Shown here in pieces: positions 17,729 through 25,587 of a stretch of DNA of 64,000 nt. The DNA lies in contig DULG01000026.1 of the NCBI GenBank assembly GCA_012840485.1, positions 44,652 to 108,651 on the forward strand, in the 5' to 3' direction. The stretch's first letter is position 1. Every line of letters starts with the position of its first letter. The notes beneath the pieces were generated by a model. The model saw nothing but the letters and a program-made list of their open reading frames with translations. It was not told where the DNA came from and made no database searches. The stretch comes from Clostridia bacterium (GTDB taxonomy: Bacteria > Bacillota > Thermoanaerobacteria > Thermoanaerobacterales > Thermoanaerobacteraceae). A program made the position numbers and the translations under genes.

Positions 17729-18286
17729 ATGAATATGAAAAAAACATTGGCAGTAGTACTTACAGGGGGTATGCTTTTAAGTGGAATAGCAGCTTATGCA
17801 GCAACAAATGGAGACACAACTAATTCCTCTGCAGCAGGTCAATATTCTACAACAGCGCCAAGATATGGCATGTCTAAAAATGCAGATTTTCTTGCAAAAC
17901 TGACTGGTAAGACAGCAGATGAAATTTTAAGTGAACTTCAATCAGGAAAAACAATGGTTCAGATTGCAGAAGAGAATGGCATAACACTTGACAATTTGAA
18001 AAAGGCATTGATTGAACAAAAAGAAGCGCTTATAGACCAGTTAGTCAAAGAAGGAAAAATAACGCAAGATAGAGCCAATACGATGAAGAAAAACATTGAA
18101 GAAAGAATGAATTCTTGGGATGGAACCTGTCAATATGGCAAAGGAGCAGGTACAGGTTTAGGAATTGGATTTGGTAAAAATAACAATGGAAAAGCAGGGA
18201 CAGGCTTAGGTTCAGGTTTTGGTGCTAAAGGGGCTCATAAGGGATCAGGCTATAGAGGAAGCATTGGAGTAGGTATTAACCAGTAA
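17729..18286 (+). CDS. secreted DUF2680-like protein with Gly-rich tail
   Basis: 185 residues. Signal peptide at 1-25 (KKTLAVVLTGGMLLSGIAAYAA). The middle resembles a DUF2680/DUF2680-like repeat: AKLTGKTADEILSELQSGKTMVQIAEENG followed by LIDQLVKEGKITQDRAN. The last 50 residues are dominated by Gly with Lys (GAGTGLGIGFGK and GTGLGSGFGAKG), a low-complexity tail that may contact the cell wall or stay disordered. It has its own promoter with the same repeat architecture as the gene at 16655, so the pair is likely co-regulated by the adjacent two-component system. Function unknown. Confidence 0.75.
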   Translation: MNMKKTLAVVLTGGMLLSGIAAYAATNGDTTNSSAAGQYSTTAPRYGMSKNADFLAKLTGKTADEILSELQSGKTMVQIAEENGITLDNLKKALIEQKEALIDQLVKEGKITQDRANTMKKNIEERMNSWDGTCQYGKGAGTGLGIGFGKNNNGKAGTGLGSGFGAKGAHKGSGYRGSIGVGINQ

Positions 18287-18314
18287 AAGGCAAGGAATTA
18301 TCCTTGCCTTTTTT
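18285..18314. terminator. bidirectional terminator
   Basis: Perfect 12-bp stem AAAAGGCAAGGA / TCCTTGCCTTTT with loop ATTA between the convergent secreted-protein and bioY genes. Confidence 0.85.
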
Positions 18315-18846
18315 CATATTCTCCTACAACAGGTCTTAACTTTAAAGTCAAATATGAGGCTATAGCTGCTTTAATTAAGTCTCCAGGTATAAAGGGAAGT
18401 GCTCCAACTAAAAAGGCTGTTTTATATGACATTCCAGTGACAAGAAAAAGCTGAGTTATACCTAAAATATAAACAAAAATTATTCCGAACAAAAGATAAG
18501 TTATAAATACATTAATAAAATTTACTCTTTTATTTTTTAAAATCAAAGAGGTCAGAAAGGCTGCAAAGGGCCAGCTTAAAATATAACCACCTTTTGGTCC
18601 TACGATGACATTTAATCCTCCTGTCATGCCAGAAAAGACAGGTATTCCAATAATACCTAAAAGGTCAAAAATAAAAAGGCTTAAAAACGCAGTTATAGGA
18701 TTTAAAAGTCCACCAGCTAACATTACTGCAAAAGTTTGTCCAGTGATAGGCACTGGAGAGAAGGGTAAAGGTATTTTCACAAGTCCCATTATAAAAGTAA
18801 TAGCTGCAAATAAAGATGCTAAAATCATGTCTTTAGTTTTTATCAT
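18298..18846 (-). CDS. bioY: BioY, substrate-binding subunit of an ECF biotin transporter
   Basis: 182 residues, six hydrophobic segments. BioY binds biotin in the membrane and works with an ECF energising module encoded elsewhere. The family pattern is strong: LPFSPVPITGQTFAVMLAGGLL near residue 28 and GGLNVIVGPKGGYILSWPFAAF near 75, and PFIPGDLIKAAIASYL near the C-terminus. Start ATG 18846 has GGGGGAA upstream. The promoter overlaps a BirA-type operator (18907-18937), so transcription is probably repressed when biotin is plentiful. No biotin synthesis genes are adjacent. Confidence 0.93.
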   Translation of the reverse strand: MIKTKDMILASLFAAITFIMGLVKIPLPFSPVPITGQTFAVMLAGGLLNPITAFLSLFIFDLLGIIGIPVFSGMTGGLNVIVGPKGGYILSWPFAAFLTSLILKNKRVNFINVFITYLLFGIIFVYILGITQLFLVTGMSYKTAFLVGALPFIPGDLIKAAIASYLTLKLRPVVGEYEKRQG

Positions 18847-18884
18847 AATTTTCCCCCTTATTTTATTATTTTTACTATAACTCC

Positions 18885-18913
18885 ATTATATTTTTTTAGA
18901 AAATAATTGTCAA
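18885..18913 (-). promoter_or_regulatory. bioY promoter
   Basis: On the minus strand TTGACA (18908-18913), 17-bp spacer, TATAAT (18885-18890): a consensus sigma-A promoter. The -35 lies inside the BirA-type operator. Confidence 0.8.
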
Positions 18914-18937
18914 CTATTTTTTAAAATCGGTTAACAA
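18907..18937. promoter_or_regulatory. BirA-type biotin operator
   Basis: Inverted half-sites TTGTCAAC (18907-18914) and GTTAACAA (18930-18937) separated by 15 bp, the arrangement known for Firmicute BirA repressor sites; it covers the -35 box of bioY. Confidence 0.75.
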
Positions 18938-18942
18938 TTATC

Positions 18943-18977
18943 ATAAAAAAATAAAGCCTCCCACCTTTTTGGGAAGC
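18943..18977 (-). terminator. terminator of the bifunctional nuclease gene
   Basis: Minus-strand stem GCTTCCC / GGGAGGC (one G-U) followed by TTTATTTTTTT. Confidence 0.75.
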
Positions 18978-18991
18978 ACAACTTAAATATT

Positions 18992-19414
18992 TTAGCTGTT
19001 TCCATCTTCAAATTTCAAGTCTGCCATGTCATAAGTGAATTCTGCCAAGCGCACATTTAAGAAGATTGGCATACCAGTTCGCATTGCTAAAGCTATAGCA
19101 TCACTAGGTCTTGAATCTAATTTTATGAGCTTATCACCTTGTTTTATGTGAACCTCTGCGTAATAGGTGTCGTCTCTCAAATCAGTAATTACTACTTTTT
19201 CTGGCTTCCCTCCCAGCTCTTCAATTGCAGATTTCAAAAGGTCTGGAGTTAAAGGGCGAGGTGGTTTTATTCCTTGAAGAGGTATAGCGATGTTTTGTGC
19301 TTCCAAAGGACCTATGACAATAGGCAGTACTTTCTTTTCCTCTTCGTCTGTCAATAGGACGGAGAAATTTCCCTCCACGTCCATAGTGATTGCCTTAACA
19401 TTAAATTTTAACAT
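18992..19414 (-). CDS. bifunctional nuclease (BFN/DUF151) family protein
   Basis: 140 residues. The BFN domain has reported DNase/RNase activity in plants; in bacteria its role is unsettled. Signatures: LPIVIGPLEAQNIAI near residue 30, then LDSRPSDAIALAMRTGMPIFLN near 100. Start ATG 19414 follows GAGGTG; a TGATATAAT extended -10 lies upstream. The first 25 codons and the promoter region are duplicated at 27606-27812, where the gene breaks off, so this gene marks the left boundary of the 8-kb block that follows. Confidence 0.85.
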   Translation of the reverse strand: MLKFNVKAITMDVEGNFSVLLTDEEEKKVLPIVIGPLEAQNIAIPLQGIKPPRPLTPDLLKSAIEELGGKPEKVVITDLRDDTYYAEVHIKQGDKLIKLDSRPSDAIALAMRTGMPIFLNVRLAEFTYDMADLKFEDGNS

Positions 19415-19545
19415 TTTTCACACCTCGATTTAATACATCTTCTTAATATCATTATATCATACTTATGCAAATTTAGTCTGATTGTTTTTATATAATCAAA
19501 GAAGCTGTTTTGGCGTATAATTTTAATTGGTGATAGAAATTTCAG
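19339..19545. repeat. long direct repeat, left copy
   Basis: This stretch (5' end of the nuclease gene plus upstream DNA) recurs in the same orientation at 27606-27812 with only scattered substitutions and no visible gap. The offset is 8267 bp throughout. It flanks the ABC importer/two-component block. Confidence 0.85.
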
Positions 19546-19814
19546 GTAGGAACAGGAAGGAAATTACTTATTTGCCTAAATTTTTATTAAATTACTAATT
19601 TTTACTTCATTTTATTTTTTGGTTATATAAAAAATCAAAGATTTCTTTGTTATATAAAATTGTAGAGAATTTGTGTACAATTTTAAGTTTTAAATTAGTA
19701 ATGAGATAAGTTCATTTTTTGGGATAATTGTATATTATATTGGATTGTTAAGGATGACTTTATGAATTATTATTTAATAAAGGATACAGAAAAATACTTA
19801 AGTGAGGAGGATGT
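19546..19814 (+). promoter_or_regulatory. long leader region of the importer genes
   Basis: AT-rich, non-coding. GTTATATAAAA occurs twice (19622-19632 and 19649-19659, 27 bp apart), and an inverted pair AAATTACTAATTT / AAATTAGTAATGA flanks the region. These are candidate sites for the AraC-type regulator encoded at 24781, which is inference only. A GAGGAGG binding site at 19804-19810 leads to the ATG at 19815. Confidence 0.35.
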
Positions 19815-20858
19815 ATGATGAAAAAAATTATTGCCCTTGTTTTGGCATCTTTAATGATGCTTAGTATAGTTTCTTGCGGAAACAAACCCATGGAAAACAA
19901 ATCTGCATAGGATTTACAGCAACAAAGCAAATCCAAAAAAGTTGTCATCTATTGTCCTCATCCTGTTGAATTTATAAATCCAATTGTTTCTGAATTTGAG
20001 GCCAAAACAGGTATTTCAGCAGAGGTTATAACAGCAGGTACGGGGGAACTTTTAAAAAGAATTGAAGCAGAAAAAGAGAATCCTTTAGGAGATGTTCTAT
20101 GGGGAGGTTCATTGTCCACTGTACAGCCTAAAAAAGATTTATTTGAGAACTATATTTCAGCAAATGAAGATGCAGTATTCGATGATTGTAAAAATACAGA
20201 AGGTATGCTTACAAGATTTACTATAATACCAAGTGTTATAATGGTAAACAAAAATCTTATAGGGGACATAAAGATTGAAGGTTACGAAGACCTTTTAAAT
20301 CCTGCTCTAAAAGGGAAAATTGCTTTTGCGGATCCATCCAAATCATCTTCATCTTTTGAGCATCTTGTAAATATGCTATATGCAATGGGAAATGGTAATC
20401 CTGAGAATGGTTGGGACTACGTAAAAAAACTTTCTAAAAATCTTGACGGTAAGCTTCTCAGTGGATCATCTGCGGTTTATAAAGGTGTTGCAGATGGGGA
20501 ATATACTGTAGGATTAACTTTTGAGGAGGCAGCTGCAAAATATATTAAGGATGGTGCACCGGTTGAAATCATTTACATGAAGGAAGGCGTTATTGCAAAA
20601 CCCGATTGCGTTCAGATAATTAAGGGTGCTAAAAATATGGAGAATGCTAAAAAATTTGTTGATTTTGTAACAAGCAAGGAAACTCAAACTTTAATTGCAA
20701 ATGAGCTTTGTAGGCGTTCTGTAAGAAAAGATGTTCCTCCTGCCAAGGGATTAAAACCACTTAATGAAATCAATTTAATAAAGGATGATCCAGTAGTTGT
20801 AGGGGAAAATAAACAAGCGTGGCTCGACAAGTTTAAAGATATATTTACAAGTAATTAA
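19815..20858 (+). pseudogene. ABC importer binding lipoprotein, interrupted by an in-frame TAG
   Basis: The frame from ATG 19815 encodes a lipoprotein signal (MMKKIIALVLASLMML, lipobox IVSC), hits TAG at 19908-19910 (codon 32), and continues without further stops to 20858 with a complete type-1 periplasmic-binding fold: KKVVIYCPHPVEFINPIVSE, GDVLWGGSLST, NPALKGKIAFADPSKSSS. The family covers Fe3+ (FbpA-like) and sugar-phosphate (AfuA-like) binders. The TAG lies between signal and mature domain and looks like a CAG-to-TAG change next to a Gln-rich linker (DLQQQSK). An internal TTG start at 20112 would lose export and the first lobe strands, so the protein is probably not made unless the stop is read through. 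Confidence 0.85.
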
Positions 20859-20896
20859 TTGTGACATTTAATGTTTTGGTTTTATAAAATTATTAT

Positions 20897-20927
20897 ATAA
20901 GCCCGCGACTAATTGTTGTGGGCTTAT
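20897..20927 (+). terminator. intercistronic hairpin between binding protein and ATPase genes
   Basis: 13-bp stem ATAAGCCCGCGAC / GTTGTGGGCTTAT (two G-U pairs). Only a weak T tract follows, so it may attenuate or stabilise the upstream mRNA rather than fully terminate. Confidence 0.55.
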
Positions 20928-20946
20928 ATTATGGGAGGATATGATA

Positions 20947-22065
20947 ATGAGCGTATCTATAAACATAGAAAATGTGATAAAAAAATATGATAGAACTATT
21001 ATCATACCTAATCTTTCTCTTAAAATTGAAAACGGAGAATTGTTTACGCTTTTAGGACCTTCGGGTTGTGGTAAAACAACTCTTCTTAGAATGATTGCAG
21101 GTTTTACCAGTATAGAAGGAGGAGTTATTAAGTTTGACGATAAAGTAATAAATCATATACCTGCACATAAAAGAAATATAGGCATGGTGTTTCAAAATTA
21201 TGCAATATTTCCACATATGACTGTAAAACAAAATATTGAATATGGTCTTAAACTAAGGAAAATCCCAAAGGATGAGATGAGTAGAAAAGTAGATGAAATT
21301 CTTAAACTTGTTAAGATGGAATCTTTTAAAGATAGACTTCCCGAAAGGCTCTCAGGTGGTCAGCAACAGCGTGTTGCCCTTGCAAGGGCAATTGTTATCC
21401 ATCCAAGTGTGCTTTTAATGGATGAACCTCTTTCAAATCTTGATGCAAAGCTGAGAATAGAAATGCGAAGTGCAATAAGAGATATACAAAAGGAAATTGG
21501 GATAACTACTGTATATGTTACCCATGATCAGGAGGAGGCACTTGCAATTTCCGATAGAATAGCTGTTATAAAGGATGGCATAATCCAACAAGTTGGAAAA
21601 CCGAAGGATATATATACTAGGCCATCAAATGTTTTTGTTTCAACTTTTGTAGGAAGTTCAAACCTTCTTTGGGGAATAGTAAAAATTGATAATGGAATAA
21701 AGCGGCTATTATTTGATGATGGTTTTAGCATACAAATGAATAAGCTATCTGACGAAGTTAAAGATAACCAGAGGGTTATAGTTTCAATTCGTCCTGAAGA
21801 ATTTTCAGTAAAAGACTCAGGAATTAAAGTTAAAATAAAGACCAGTACATTCTTTGGGAGATATATTAATTATCAAATTATACCTATTGAGAGTAAAATT
21901 GTGAACAATCAGCATTATTTAGAATTTACTCAGGATTTAGGGCATGTACATGAATTCTTTAATGAAGGTGATGTGATCTATCTGTTTCCAAATCCCGAAA
22001 AGATAAATGTGTTTACAGAAGATGGAGAAAAAAATTTAATTAGGGATGTGAAGAAAAATGGATAA
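20947..22065 (+). CDS. ABC importer ATPase (FbpC/PotA-like)
   Basis: 372 residues. Cytoplasmic ATPase of a binding-protein-dependent importer. Walker A GPSGCGKTTLLRM near residue 38, Q-loop VFQNYAIFPHMTV, ABC signature LSGGQQQRVALARA, Walker B VLLMDEPLSNLD, and a switch His in YVTHDQEEAL; a C-terminal TOBE-like regulatory domain follows from about 240. ATG 20941 sits only 2 bases behind GGAGG, so ATG 20947 is preferred. It overlaps the permease gene by 8 bp. The C-terminal domain is typical of the Fe3+/polyamine/phosphorylated-sugar group of importers. Confidence 0.9.
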   Translation: MSVSINIENVIKKYDRTIIIPNLSLKIENGELFTLLGPSGCGKTTLLRMIAGFTSIEGGVIKFDDKVINHIPAHKRNIGMVFQNYAIFPHMTVKQNIEYGLKLRKIPKDEMSRKVDEILKLVKMESFKDRLPERLSGGQQQRVALARAIVIHPSVLLMDEPLSNLDAKLRIEMRSAIRDIQKEIGITTVYVTHDQEEALAISDRIAVIKDGIIQQVGKPKDIYTRPSNVFVSTFVGSSNLLWGIVKIDNGIKRLLFDDGFSIQMNKLSDEVKDNQRVIVSIRPEEFSVKDSGIKVKIKTSTFFGRYINYQIIPIESKIVNNQHYLEFTQDLGHVHEFFNEGDVIYLFPNPEKINVFTEDGEKNLIRDVKKNG

Positions 22066-23713
22066 AGGTAAATTAAAATTTGATTTTTGGACTATAATCA
22101 CAATTTTAATTGCTTCATTATTTACAGTCTTTTTAATTTATCCTTTGTTTTCACTCTTCGCAAGTAGTTTTAAAGATCCTTTAACTGGAGCTTTTACATT
22201 TAATAATTTTATTAGATTTTTCTCTAAGAAATATTATTACCAGGGACTTATAAACAGCTTTTTAGTTACAACATCCGTTACAATACTTGCAATTTTAATT
22301 GGATCTTCTATAGCTTATATAATGAACACATATAAGATTAAGGGGAAAAACTTTCTCGAAATTTTGATTATTATATCTATGCTATCCCCACCATTTATAG
22401 GGGCATATTCATGGATACTTCTTTGTGGTAGGAACGGTATTATAACTAGATTTTTCCTAAACTATCTTGGAATTAAACTTCCACCAATATATGGATTTGT
22501 TGGTATAGTATTGGTTCTAACATTAAGACTTTACACATTTATTTACCTTTATGTTTCAGGGGCATTAAAAAAAATCGATGTATCTTTAATTGAAGCTGCA
22601 GAAAGTTTAGGAAGCAGCCCTTCTAAGAAGGTGTTTACAATAGTATTTCCACTTATACTTCCAACTCTTCTTGCAGGCGGGCTTTTAGTATTTATGAACG
22701 CTTTAGGAGATTTCGGTACACCTATGCTAATAGGTGAAGGCTTTATCGTTATGCCGGTTTTAATCTATTCTGAATTTGTAAGCGAAGTTGGAGGTGAGGC
22801 GAATTTTGCTGCAGCACTGTCAACCATAATGGTTTTAATAACATTGCTCCTTTTTATAGGGCAAAAATATATAATAAACAAAAAATCTTTTACCATGAAC
22901 TCTCTAAGGTCAATGCAGCCAAAGGAGTTTAAAGGATTAATAGGAGTTTTTTCTTATATATTTATATATTTAGTTGTGTTTTTATCTATAATACCCCACA
23001 TTACAGTAATATATACATCTTTGCTTAATACTAGGGGTCAAATATTTACAAATGAATTTTCCATCAAAAGCTACAAACTAGTATTCCAAAAGCTTGGTCA
23101 GGCAATTACAAACACTTATCTTTATGGTTTTTTGGCAATTGTTATAATAGTTTTCCTTGGGATGTTCATAGCTTATATATCGACAAGAAAGAGAAATATT
23201 CTAACGTCAGTAATAGATACAATATCAATGATTCCATATATAATTCCAGGATCCGTACTTGGGATAATGTTGCTTTTAGCATTTAACAAAAAACCCTTGA
23301 TTTTAAGCGGTACATCTATAATAATGATTATAGCATTTGTTATAAGAAGGCTTCCTTATACTCTACGCTCAAGTGCAGCAATACTTTATCAGATAAGCGA
23401 AAGTATGGAAGAGGCATCAATCAGCCTTGGTTGTTCTCCCGTTAAAACCTTTTTTAAAATTACTGCAGTAATGATGCTACCTGGGGTATTTTCGGGTGCG
23501 ATATTAAGCTGGATTACAGTTATAAACGAACTTAGTGCCTCGGTTATACTCTATACTGCAAATACAAGAACAATGTCAGTTTCAATATATAGTGAGGTTA
23601 TAAGGGCAAGTTACGGAACTGCAGCAGCGTTATCCACTATACTAACGTTAACTACAATTATATCTTTATTAATCTTTTTTAAACTATCTGGCAAAAAAGA
23701 AATAAGCATGTAA
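22058..23713 (+). CDS. ABC importer permease with two fused transmembrane domains (FbpB-like)
   Basis: 551 residues, about twelve hydrophobic segments: two homologous BPD_transp_1 domains in one chain. Each ends in an EAA loop: VSLIEAAESLGSSPSKKVFTIVFPLI in the first and SMEEASISLGCSPVKTFFKITAVMML in the second. The fused arrangement is the FbpB/AfuB type. It overlaps the ATPase gene, forming one transporter with the interrupted binding protein. A strong hairpin follows at 23718. Confidence 0.9.
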   Translation: MDKGKLKFDFWTIITILIASLFTVFLIYPLFSLFASSFKDPLTGAFTFNNFIRFFSKKYYYQGLINSFLVTTSVTILAILIGSSIAYIMNTYKIKGKNFLEILIIISMLSPPFIGAYSWILLCGRNGIITRFFLNYLGIKLPPIYGFVGIVLVLTLRLYTFIYLYVSGALKKIDVSLIEAAESLGSSPSKKVFTIVFPLILPTLLAGGLLVFMNALGDFGTPMLIGEGFIVMPVLIYSEFVSEVGGEANFAAALSTIMVLITLLLFIGQKYIINKKSFTMNSLRSMQPKEFKGLIGVFSYIFIYLVVFLSIIPHITVIYTSLLNTRGQIFTNEFSIKSYKLVFQKLGQAITNTYLYGFLAIVIIVFLGMFIAYISTRKRNILTSVIDTISMIPYIIPGSVLGIMLLLAFNKKPLILSGTSIIMIIAFVIRRLPYTLRSSAAILYQISESMEEASISLGCSPVKTFFKITAVMMLPGVFSGAILSWITVINELSASVILYTANTRTMSVSIYSEVIRASYGTAAALSTILTLTTIISLLIFFKLSGKKEISM

Positions 23714-23717
23714 ATTT

Positions 23718-23763
23718 AAAGTCCATATACTGTAGAATTTCAAAATTACAGTATATGGGCTTT
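23718..23763 (+). terminator. intercistronic hairpin after the permease gene
   Basis: 17-bp stem (23718-23734 with 23747-23763, one G-U pair), beginning AAAGTCCATATACTGTA. No clear T run follows on the plus strand, so it may be a processing or partial-termination site before the HAD gene. Confidence 0.6.
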
Positions 23764-23798
23764 AAAGTAAAAAAAGTTTCACAAAAAGAGGTGATATA

Positions 23799-24632
23799 AT
23801 GCAGCGATATGAAAACTATCTAATAGTATCAGATCTTGATGGTACTTTGATAGATTCGACCCAAAATATCTCTAATGAAAATATAAATGCGATATCTTCT
23901 TTTGTTAAAAGTGGTGGATTGTTTACTATTGCAACTGGAAGGACAGAGATAAACGTTTTACCTTATATTAAAAAACTTGAGATAAATTGCCCTTGTATAC
24001 TTTATAATGGTGCTGTAATTTATGATATTAACAGAAAAAAATTCCTAAAATGTAATTTTATTGATAACCAATATCTTCTAAATCCATTACAGAATATCCT
24101 TAAAACTTATAAAGATCTTTGCCTTCAGATATTTACAGAAGGTAAAATGTTTATAGTAAGTGATAAAAGGAAAATAGATCCATATGTCATATTAGAAAAG
24201 CAACCTTACGAAATGGCACAGATAAATGATATAAAGGATGAACCATGGATAAAAATAATACTAAATGATACGTCTGATGTTCTTCTTAATATACAATCAT
24301 ATCTTAATAATAAAGTACCAAAAGGAATAATATCAACTGTTTTTTCAAACCCAACCTATCTTGAGATACTACCTTTTGGTGTATCAAAGGGTAGCGCTCT
24401 TTCCGAACTTGTAAAGATAATTGGAATAAATAAAAAAAGAGTGATTGCAATTGGAGATTACTACAATGATATAGAAATGATAAAGACTGCATGGATTGGA
24501 GTTACAACAGGAAATGCCCCTCCACTTTTAAAAAAAGTGGCGGATATAACAGTAGTAAACAATGATAATCATGCGCTTTTTTATCTTATAAAATATGTCA
24601 TACCAAACCTTGAAAATGAAATAACATTATAA
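23799..24632 (+). CDS. Cof-type HAD hydrolase
   Basis: 277 residues. Haloacid dehalogenase phosphatase of the Cof (class IIB cap) type, which usually removes phosphate from sugar phosphates or cofactors. Motif I SDLDGTLIDST (nucleophile Asp 13), motif II IATGRT, Lys in FGVSKGSAL, motif III/IV GDYYNDIEM. RBS AGAGGTGATATA precedes the ATG. Its place directly behind an AfuABC-like importer suggests the imported compound may be phosphorylated, which is inference. Confidence 0.85.
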   Translation: MQRYENYLIVSDLDGTLIDSTQNISNENINAISSFVKSGGLFTIATGRTEINVLPYIKKLEINCPCILYNGAVIYDINRKKFLKCNFIDNQYLLNPLQNILKTYKDLCLQIFTEGKMFIVSDKRKIDPYVILEKQPYEMAQINDIKDEPWIKIILNDTSDVLLNIQSYLNNKVPKGIISTVFSNPTYLEILPFGVSKGSALSELVKIIGINKKRVIAIGDYYNDIEMIKTAWIGVTTGNAPPLLKKVADITVVNNDNHALFYLIKYVIPNLENEITL

Positions 24633-24780
24633 AAGATGGTTTACAAATTGCGTTACATAATCTCAGCAATCTTTAATCTGCTATATAATATTATGGGTTT
24701 TTAAAACCTGATATTATTGCAATAATTTTTATAATGTTTATATGTTTTTAATACTAACATTTTCCTACTAACCGATTTGT

Positions 24781-25587
24781 TTATTTTTTATATATTATGC
24801 AACTATTGGACTTTATAAATTCTGTTGGAGACATGTTTAGGTATTTTTTGAATATATTACAAAAATTTTTATACTCTCCAAAGCCTGTCATATCTGCAAC
24901 TTCATAAACTTTGTACTTTCCAGTAAGTAAAAGTTCTATAGCCTTTTGAACTCTGTATTTATTTAGTAAATCCATAAAAGTTTCAGAGGTTACATCCTTG
25001 AACTTTCTACTAAGATAGCTTACACTTACCCCAAGTTTTTCTGCTATCGACTTTATACTTATTTTTTTATCGTAATTTTCTTTAATCTCTACAAGAGCCT
25101 GATTTACGTAATAGTCTGATTTCTCACCAGATATTAAATATACATCAAGATTAACGAGATTTATCTCTCCATATTTTTTTATCTTACCATATAAATCCTC
25201 TATAAACTTTTTATCATTAATTTCACTTTTTATTTTTTCTATTATTTCGTAAAGTTTTTCTTCATCGATGGGCTTTAAAAGGTATTCAGAGACTTTAAGG
25301 GTTATCGCTTTTTTTGCATATTCAAATTCAGAATAGCTTGTAAGTATTATGCTATAAAATTTATGCTTTTCAAGAGCCCTTTGGAGCATTTCAATACCAT
25401 CCATAAATGGCATTTTAATATCTGTTATAACAATATCCGGCAGATACTTTTCAATCATCTTAAGGCCTTCTATGCCATTCCAGGTATCGCCAACCACGTT
25501 ACATCCCATTGAAAGCCAGTCAATTGTATGAACAAGGCCCTTTCTTATAATATCTTCATCTTCTACTATTAATATTTTCAGCATCAA
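24781..25587 (-). CDS. YesN-type response regulator with AraC DNA-binding domain
   Basis: 268 residues: receiver domain with Asp 56 (IVITDIKMPFMDG) and KPIDEEKL, then an AraC-type pair of helix-turn-helix motifs in the last 100 residues (KSIAEKLGVSVSYLSRKFKD, VYEVADMTGFGEYKNFCNIF, KKYLNMSPTEF). It overlaps the kinase gene by 4 bp. YesMN-type pairs usually control adjacent binding-protein importers, so the transporter at 19815-23713 is the likely target. The protein is shorter than many YesN relatives, whose linker is longer. Confidence 0.9.
   Translation of the reverse strand: MMLKILIVEDEDIIRKGLVHTIDWLSMGCNVVGDTWNGIEGLKMIEKYLPDIVITDIKMPFMDGIEMLQRALEKHKFYSIILTSYSEFEYAKKAITLKVSEYLLKPIDEEKLYEIIEKIKSEINDKKFIEDLYGKIKKYGEINLVNLDVYLISGEKSDYYVNQALVEIKENYDKKISIKSIAEKLGVSVSYLSRKFKDVTSETFMDLLNKYRVQKAIELLLTGKYKVYEVADMTGFGEYKNFCNIFKKYLNMSPTEFIKSNSCIIYKK

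Noticed and set aside
19908..19910. TAG read as pyrrolysine in the binding protein
   Set aside because: A linker between signal and mature domain is an unlikely place for Pyl, no PYLIS-like need is seen, and no pyl genes lie in the window. A plain nonsense mutation is simpler.
19760..19948. 62-codon minus-strand frame upstream of the binding-protein gene
   Set aside because: It overlaps antisense the ribosome binding site and the signal peptide of the binding protein and shows no family pattern.
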